Shown here: piece after piece, positions 59,714-64,000 of the stretch
Layout of the letters: the number at the start of each line of letters is the position of its first letter
Numbering within the stretch: the first letter of the stretch is position 1
Source of the DNA: Pseudomonadota bacterium
GTDB lineage: Bacteria; Desulfobacterota; Desulfobacteria; Desulfobacterales; RPRI01
Assembly: GCA_018817425.1 (NCBI GenBank)
Contig: JAHITX010000079.1
Coordinates: forward strand, 124,001-188,000
Reading direction: 5' to 3'
DNA: 64,000 nt
Program-made: the position numbers and the translations under genes
The notes under the pieces: model-generated
Told to the model about the DNA's origin: nothing
The model's input: the letters and a program-made list of their open reading frames with translations, nothing else
Database searches by the model: none

Positions 59714-61762
59714 GAACGGTTTTATTTTGCACAACAAAGCCTTAAGCGCCGGATAACCGGTAACCGGATCTGCTGATTTTTCATCCGTAAGAAGATTTAC
59801 ATTACTGTTAGCCCAGGCATGCGGTATGTTGATAACATGCGGCAAAATGTCTTCGGTCAGTCTGGCCTTAATTTGAATCTCACCTCTTTTGGTCGCGACA
59901 TTAATTACTTCTCCATCACCGATACCATAATATCCGGCAGTTGCAGGATGAATCTCAGCATACGGTTCAGGAGCTTTTTTATCTTTTAAATATGCTTCAC
60001 GATAAGATGAGTGTGTGTATAGTAAAACCCTGGAGCCGGTTGTCAGTATTACAGGGTATTCTTTTGCCGTTTCAGGATCGCTTATTGGAGATTCAGGAGG
60101 TTCGATAAAACTCGGTAAAGCATCAAAACCTACGCTTTGCATTATTGTAGAAACAAGCTCGATCTTTCCTGTAGGTGTAGGAAATCCGGTTTCTTCATAT
60201 GTTTTATATTTTAATTCTCCGCCGTATGGAATAAAATTCGATTTGCCTAAATGTTCGTCAAGATTGACACCCGTATCTTTGAAAACAAATTTAAATACTT
60301 CATTATCATCTTGCCACGGAAAATATTCTTCATAACCCATATATTTTGCCAGCTTGAGCCAGAATTTAACATTAGACCAGCATTCATGATATTCGGCAAC
60401 TTTGTTTCTAAGACTCATATAACCCATTGAACCCAAGAGGGGCCCATCCCAAATCTCTGTTCTTTCGAGATAGCTTGCTCCGGGCAAAACCAAATCTGCC
60501 AATTCCGATGTTTCAGTCGGAACCGTGGTTATCACTGCCAGAAAATCAAGACTACTCAATGCTTTTTTCACTTTACTTGAATTAGGCCAGGTTAAAACAG
60601 GGTTGGAAGCATTAATCATCAGGCCCTTCATGGGATGTGGCTTGCCTGTCAGTATCATATCAGGTATCAACATGCCCTGACCCGTCCAATCACCGGCAAA
60701 GAGTGGAAATTTTTCATTACCGATATTTTTCCCCTTTAAGAGAGCCGGCAGTCTTAATTCTGCAAAATTTGGAAATGCCCCTGAAATCAGATGTCCTCCG
60801 GGAACATCGATATTACCTGTTATGGTTTCAAGAATTGCAAGCGCCCTGTTATTTTGAAATCCGCTGGGATGCTGATCGAGTGAGTTTGTGCCTTGTACTA
60901 TAGAAGCCGGTTTTGTTGAAGCATAGGTACGAGCGATGTTTCCAATCGTTTTTTGCGGAATCCATGTTATTTTTGAAGCCTCTTTTATATCGTAATTTTT
61001 TATGTGTTCCTTCAATTGATCAAAGCCGGAAGTCCATTTTTCTACAAATTGTTTATCATAGAGTTCTTCTTCTATAATTATTTTAGTAAGAGCAAGGGCT
61101 AAGGCACAATCGGTTCCCGGTCGTATCTGTGCAAAAATATCGGCATTTTTTGCAAGAGGAATTTTACGGGGATCTATGACAATAAGTTTTGATCCGTTTT
61201 CTACCCCATGTTTTATTCTTTCAGCAGCCATAAAATTGGAAGCGGACGGATTATGCCCCCATAGTACTATGCATTTGCTGTTTTTCTGATCGGCATAAGG
61301 AAATTTTCCCATTGTCAGCATGTTGGCTGTGATACCGCTTAAGAAGCAAAATGTCTCAGGTGTAATAAAATTAGGACTTCCAAAAGCATCACAAAATCTT
61401 TGCATAAAATGCATTGTAATAAAGCCCTGTCCCTGTACTGCCATTCCAACTATTAGAGCCCATGCTTCAGGGCCATAGTTATCTTTGATTTTATTCAGCT
61501 CAAAAGACATAGTATCTAAGGCATCATCCCATGAAATTCTTTCAAATTTTCCCTTAACCTTTTTCATAGGATGTTTTAAACGCACAGGAGAATAAAAAGA
61601 ATCAATAGCTCTTACAGCCTTTGGGCAAAGCTTACCTTTATTCCAGGGGTGATCGGGATCACCTTTGATTTTTATAATTTTTCCATCTTCAAGACTCGCT
61701 ATAACACCGCATGCCCAGATGCACATCCCGCAAACGGTTTTTACTTCTTGTTTACTGCTCAT
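59702..61762 (-). CDS. Molybdenum/tungsten bis-MGD oxidoreductase (anaerobic dehydrogenase family)
   Basis: A 686-residue enzyme of the DMSO-reductase superfamily. N-terminal [4Fe-4S] motif CGMCIWACG plus CPKA (fourth Cys near 47). A metal-ligand Cys is likely in 'ITPETFCFLSG' near 130, so the family is the formate/polysulfide/thiosulfate type rather than the Asp-ligated ring hydroxylases. 'LWGHNPSASNFMAAERIKHG' and 'IDPRKIPLAKNADIFAQIRPGTDCALALAL' are standard MGD-binding segments. No Tat signal, so it is cytoplasmic. No electron-transfer subunit is adjacent. The ATG at 61762 is used because GGGAGGAAAC precedes it. Reaction unknown; acetylene-hydratase-like proteins are relatives by wording. 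Confidence 0.8.
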   Translation of the reverse strand: MSSKQEVKTVCGMCIWACGVIASLEDGKIIKIKGDPDHPWNKGKLCPKAVRAIDSFYSPVRLKHPMKKVKGKFERISWDDALDTMSFELNKIKDNYGPEAWALIVGMAVQGQGFITMHFMQRFCDAFGSPNFITPETFCFLSGITANMLTMGKFPYADQKNSKCIVLWGHNPSASNFMAAERIKHGVENGSKLIVIDPRKIPLAKNADIFAQIRPGTDCALALALTKIIIEEELYDKQFVEKWTSGFDQLKEHIKNYDIKEASKITWIPQKTIGNIARTYASTKPASIVQGTNSLDQHPSGFQNNRALAILETITGNIDVPGGHLISGAFPNFAELRLPALLKGKNIGNEKFPLFAGDWTGQGMLIPDMILTGKPHPMKGLMINASNPVLTWPNSSKVKKALSSLDFLAVITTVPTETSELADLVLPGASYLERTEIWDGPLLGSMGYMSLRNKVAEYHECWSNVKFWLKLAKYMGYEEYFPWQDDNEVFKFVFKDTGVNLDEHLGKSNFIPYGGELKYKTYEETGFPTPTGKIELVSTIMQSVGFDALPSFIEPPESPISDPETAKEYPVILTTGSRVLLYTHSSYREAYLKDKKAPEPYAEIHPATAGYYGIGDGEVINVATKRGEIQIKARLTEDILPHVINIPHAWANSNVNLLTDEKSADPVTGYPALKALLCKIKPFGGV

Positions 61763-61818
61763 AGTTTCCTCCCATGTCAAATTATAAATCTTGAAAATAT
61801 ATATATTTGAATTTTACA

Positions 61819-62676
61819 TCAGATTTGAAGTGTATTCAAGTGAGTCATGGCGGCAGTATATCCACCATCAACTAACAAATCGCATCCGGTTATAAAGGAC
61901 GCATCTTCACTGCATAGAAAATCGACTACAGAGGCAATCTCTTCAGGTTTGCCAACCCGACGCATAGGTGTCATTTCAATCGATTCCCTCATATATGCTA
62001 AATTATCCAATTCCTGTCTTCCCATGGGTGTATCTATTGTACCGGGAGAAACAGAAACTATCCTGGCTCCATGCTTAGCCCACAAAGGAGCAAGTTTCTC
62101 ACACAAACGTATAACCCCTCGTTTTGCAAGAATGTATGCTGCACCGCTTTTGGGGTTAACTTCGGTTGATGGTAGAGATATTGAAAGAAAAGGTTCTATG
62201 CGTTTCAAAAAATCGTGATCCTGCGGATTATCAAGTATAGCATCTATCTCAGGATCGTTTTTTAAAATACGCGAAGCAATCGATGCAATACATACCGCTG
62301 CACCTCCGGGTGCTATTAAAGGCAAAAACTCTCTTAGGATAAGTGCTGTACCGATGAGATCAACGGATAACATCTTTTTCCAGTCCGTGGTCATTGACGG
62401 AGAAATACCGGCAGCATTTACAATCCCGCTCACTTGTCCCAGTGATTTGGCAGTCTTTGCCAACAAACATACGGACTGTTCATCCATGACATTACATACC
62501 TGTTTCTTAGCTTCAATACCTTCCGATATTAACTGTTTGGCTACCTGATCGAGTTGTTTGGCATTAATGTCAGCCAATAAAACTCTGCCTCGCCTTCCCA
62601 GACGTTGCGCAGAAGCTTTGCCCATTCCACTTGCGGCACCTGTCACCACAAATAAAGATGATTCCTTATTACTCAT
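61819..62676 (-). CDS. Short-chain dehydrogenase/reductase (SDR 6)
   Basis: A 285-residue SDR, slightly longer than the others and diverged: cofactor loop TGAASGMGKAS, 'GIVNAAGISPSM' (NAAG in place of NNAG), a longer insert around 'DHDFLKRIEPFLSI', YILAKRGVI as the Tyr-Lys pair and 'FITGCDLLVDGGYTAAM'. The insert before the active Tyr and the 'ILAKRG' wording resemble 3-alpha-hydroxysteroid dehydrogenase-type SDRs, which I note without claiming steroid activity. Ribosome site GAGAGGAAAAC. Confidence 0.84.
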   Translation of the reverse strand: MSNKESSLFVVTGAASGMGKASAQRLGRRGRVLLADINAKQLDQVAKQLISEGIEAKKQVCNVMDEQSVCLLAKTAKSLGQVSGIVNAAGISPSMTTDWKKMLSVDLIGTALILREFLPLIAPGGAAVCIASIASRILKNDPEIDAILDNPQDHDFLKRIEPFLSISLPSTEVNPKSGAAYILAKRGVIRLCEKLAPLWAKHGARIVSVSPGTIDTPMGRQELDNLAYMRESIEMTPMRRVGKPEEIASVVDFLCSEDASFITGCDLLVDGGYTAAMTHLNTLQI

Positions 62677-62706
62677 GTTTTCCTCTCCTGTTTTTTAGAA
62701 AGTATC

Positions 62707-64000
62707 TTATTTCGATAACATTAAAAAATTACTCACACTAAAATAACTAGGGTCAAGTTTTGAAGCAGGCATATATAAGAATGCTTCCGGGTGTGCTGAT
62801 CGATTTGTGGTTGTTGAATGGCGAATTTTTTCATCAATACCAATCTGGCAATCCCAATCACCTGTGTTATTTTTGCCGCTTGGCGTCTCACTATAATGCA
62901 TCAAAAGTGAGACCCAAGTACGAAAATCACCTGATTTTTCGAATACTTCTTTGTACCATATAACATTAGTTTCCTGATCAATATAATTAATGTGCAATCC
63001 CCAATTATAATATGGATCTTTAGGTATCTGCTCTACAATCCATACTTTTCTTGGAACGTAAGTAATATTGAGAGGTGCCCAGGATGCTCCTTCCCATTTT
63101 GGATCTTCATATCCGAATTTTATGTGTGTGTCGGTGTAGGGATATGCCCTGGACATTCTTCCATCCGGCAATTCCTGTACGGGAAGAATATCGGGACTGG
63201 TAAATGGAACAAGTACTGTTTTCTCGCCGATATATTTCCATTCCATAGAGGATGTTTTGCCACTCCACAAGAAATTAGAATCCAACCATGAATCAGATCC
63301 CATATAGGGGTCCGACCTTGTTGTAGAGCCGGTTTGTCGAACCCTACGAATTGCGGGCACATAAGCATAATTACTGTCTTGTCTTGGGTCCATATAAATG
63401 TTGGCCATAGTATTTGTGCCTTTGAGGCTCATCGGCTCCAATACTCTTTGAAATTCCAAGGTCAGAAATTTATCAGGATTATGTATTTCCTGACCCGGTA
63501 GCCGGCCATTCATATATAGTCGTTGATCCAAGCCCTGGATATAGCGTTCCTCACCTACTTTGTCTATCCACATAATACGGATACGTTCTCTTGAACCGGT
63601 AAAACGGTATCTCTGAAAATCAAAATTATATATGATTTTTGTTCCGGCCTTGGGATCTTTAAAATCAATTTCAGGAAAAGGGTAGCCGTAAATATTTTCC
63701 GGATATTTTCCAGTCTGTTTATCGATCAAATCTCCCTTGGGAGTTATGTCAAACTTCCCTTCATTTTTTACACTTGCAGTAAGAAAGCTATCTGTATGTT
63801 TGAATATGAAGTTTATTTTGCCAGGTGTAATAACAAAATCGCTCCTTTCAACTGCACGATACATAGCAGGAATTAAAAGATCTTTGTATTGTGCGCAGTT
63901 GGTCTTGTCGATTACTTTGGGTAAATCTTTAGCTTGAACCGTGTCACCATACGAAATCAGAACCAATAATAAACATAACGAAAATATAACATTCTTTATA
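62707..64000 (-). CDS. DUF1329 exported protein, copy 3 (start outside the window)
   Basis: About 430 residues are visible. The frame stays open to the last base and begins inside a signal peptide (IKNVIFSLCLLLVLISYGDTV then QA), so only the start codon and perhaps a few residues are missing. Shared blocks: 'IDKTNCAQYKDLLIPAMYRAVERSD', 'PGKINFIFKHTDSFL', 'RRVRQTGSTTRSDPYMGSDSW', 'RKVWIVEQIPKDPYYNWGLH'. Closest to copy 2. As the gene is at the window edge, further related genes may follow. Confidence 0.8.
   Translation of the reverse strand, partial: IKNVIFSLCLLLVLISYGDTVQAKDLPKVIDKTNCAQYKDLLIPAMYRAVERSDFVITPGKINFIFKHTDSFLTASVKNEGKFDITPKGDLIDKQTGKYPENIYGYPFPEIDFKDPKAGTKIIYNFDFQRYRFTGSRERIRIMWIDKVGEERYIQGLDQRLYMNGRLPGQEIHNPDKFLTLEFQRVLEPMSLKGTNTMANIYMDPRQDSNYAYVPAIRRVRQTGSTTRSDPYMGSDSWLDSNFLWSGKTSSMEWKYIGEKTVLVPFTSPDILPVQELPDGRMSRAYPYTDTHIKFGYEDPKWEGASWAPLNITYVPRKVWIVEQIPKDPYYNWGLHINYIDQETNVIWYKEVFEKSGDFRTWVSLLMHYSETPSGKNNTGDWDCQIGIDEKIRHSTTTNRSAHPEAFLYMPASKLDPSYFSVSNFLMLSK

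Noticed and set aside
59702-61762. Asp-ligated ring or side-chain hydroxylase (steroid C25 dehydrogenase type)
   Set aside because: A cysteine appears at the ligand place, there is no Tat signal, and beta/gamma subunits are missing.
27920-64000. Firm assignment to steroid or bile-acid degradation
   Set aside because: KstD-, BaiCD- and BaiE-like wordings occur, but all belong to broad families and no diagnostic steroid gene is present.
1-64000. CRISPR array
   Set aside because: No set of regularly spaced 25-40-base direct repeats was seen; the repeats found are inverted or dispersed.

Overview
The window looks like part of the chromosome of a strictly anaerobic bacterium, most probably of the Desulfobacterota (sulfate-reducing or syntrophic 'deltaproteobacterial' type). 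This is an inference from gene content: a selenocysteine-containing SelD beside YedF and a double-cubane reductase, a KamA-type radical SAM protein, folate/corrinoid methyl-transfer enzymes, Nuo/Gltd-type flavin modules, sigma-54 control, and low G+C. No 16S or ribosomal gene is present to confirm it.

Region A (1 to about 10 kb) is a prophage or integrated element: the C-terminal part of a tail tape-measure protein, a P4-type primase/helicase followed by an AT-rich stretch with seven AATGTTCCA iterons (candidate origin), a Nu1-like protein, a family of repeated small 'KENG..W' domain proteins, a stand-alone M41-like peptidase, many small unknown proteins, a ribbon-helix-helix protein facing a palindromic promoter, then hicBA. 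It abuts the 3' end of tRNA-Arg(CCU) at 10.15-10.23 kb, a plausible right boundary; no integrase is in the window.

Region B (10.4 to 18.8 kb) holds a double-cubane-cluster reductase with the stub of its activator, selD read through an in-frame TGA (selenocysteine), yedF, a divergently placed KamA-family radical SAM gene, and a PAS sensor kinase followed by a HTH-receiver protein.

Region C (18.8 to 27.8 kb, + strand) is a tight cluster: MetF-like, NuoG/FdhA-like, NuoE-like, NuoF-GltD fusion, MetV-like, MetF. It reads as a multi-subunit NAD(P)H-linked methylene-tetrahydrofolate reductase/methyl-THF oxidase, possibly flavin-based electron bifurcating.

Region D (27.9 to 64 kb, almost all - strand) is a large catabolic island: three DUF1329 exported proteins, three phytoene-desaturase-like flavoproteins, two FeS old-yellow-enzyme reductases, six short-chain dehydrogenases plus one decayed copy, a KstD/fumarate-reductase-like flavoprotein, a SnoaL/NTF2-like protein, a lone XdhA/CoxL-type molybdenum subunit, a bis-MGD molybdoenzyme, an AveC-like membrane protein, a 3-hydroxyisobutyrate dehydrogenase-carboxymuconolactone decarboxylase fusion, and a complete corrinoid methyl-transfer set (MtmB-like methyltransferase without pyrrolysine, corrinoid protein, methyl-THF methyltransferase). 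Two regulators are embedded: a XRE/zinc-ribbon protein (38.9 kb) and a sigma-54 activator (57.5 kb) that sits opposite a good -24/-12 promoter. The gene set suits uptake and anaerobic oxidation of a hydrophobic, probably methylated alicyclic compound (steroid- or terpenoid-like); the substrate is not determinable from sequence. The methyl group would pass through the corrinoid set to tetrahydrofolate and be oxidised by the region C complex.

Three copies of a 142-bp element with terminal inverted repeats, two copies of a 60-bp GC-rich double hairpin and several other inverted repeats are scattered between the genes.
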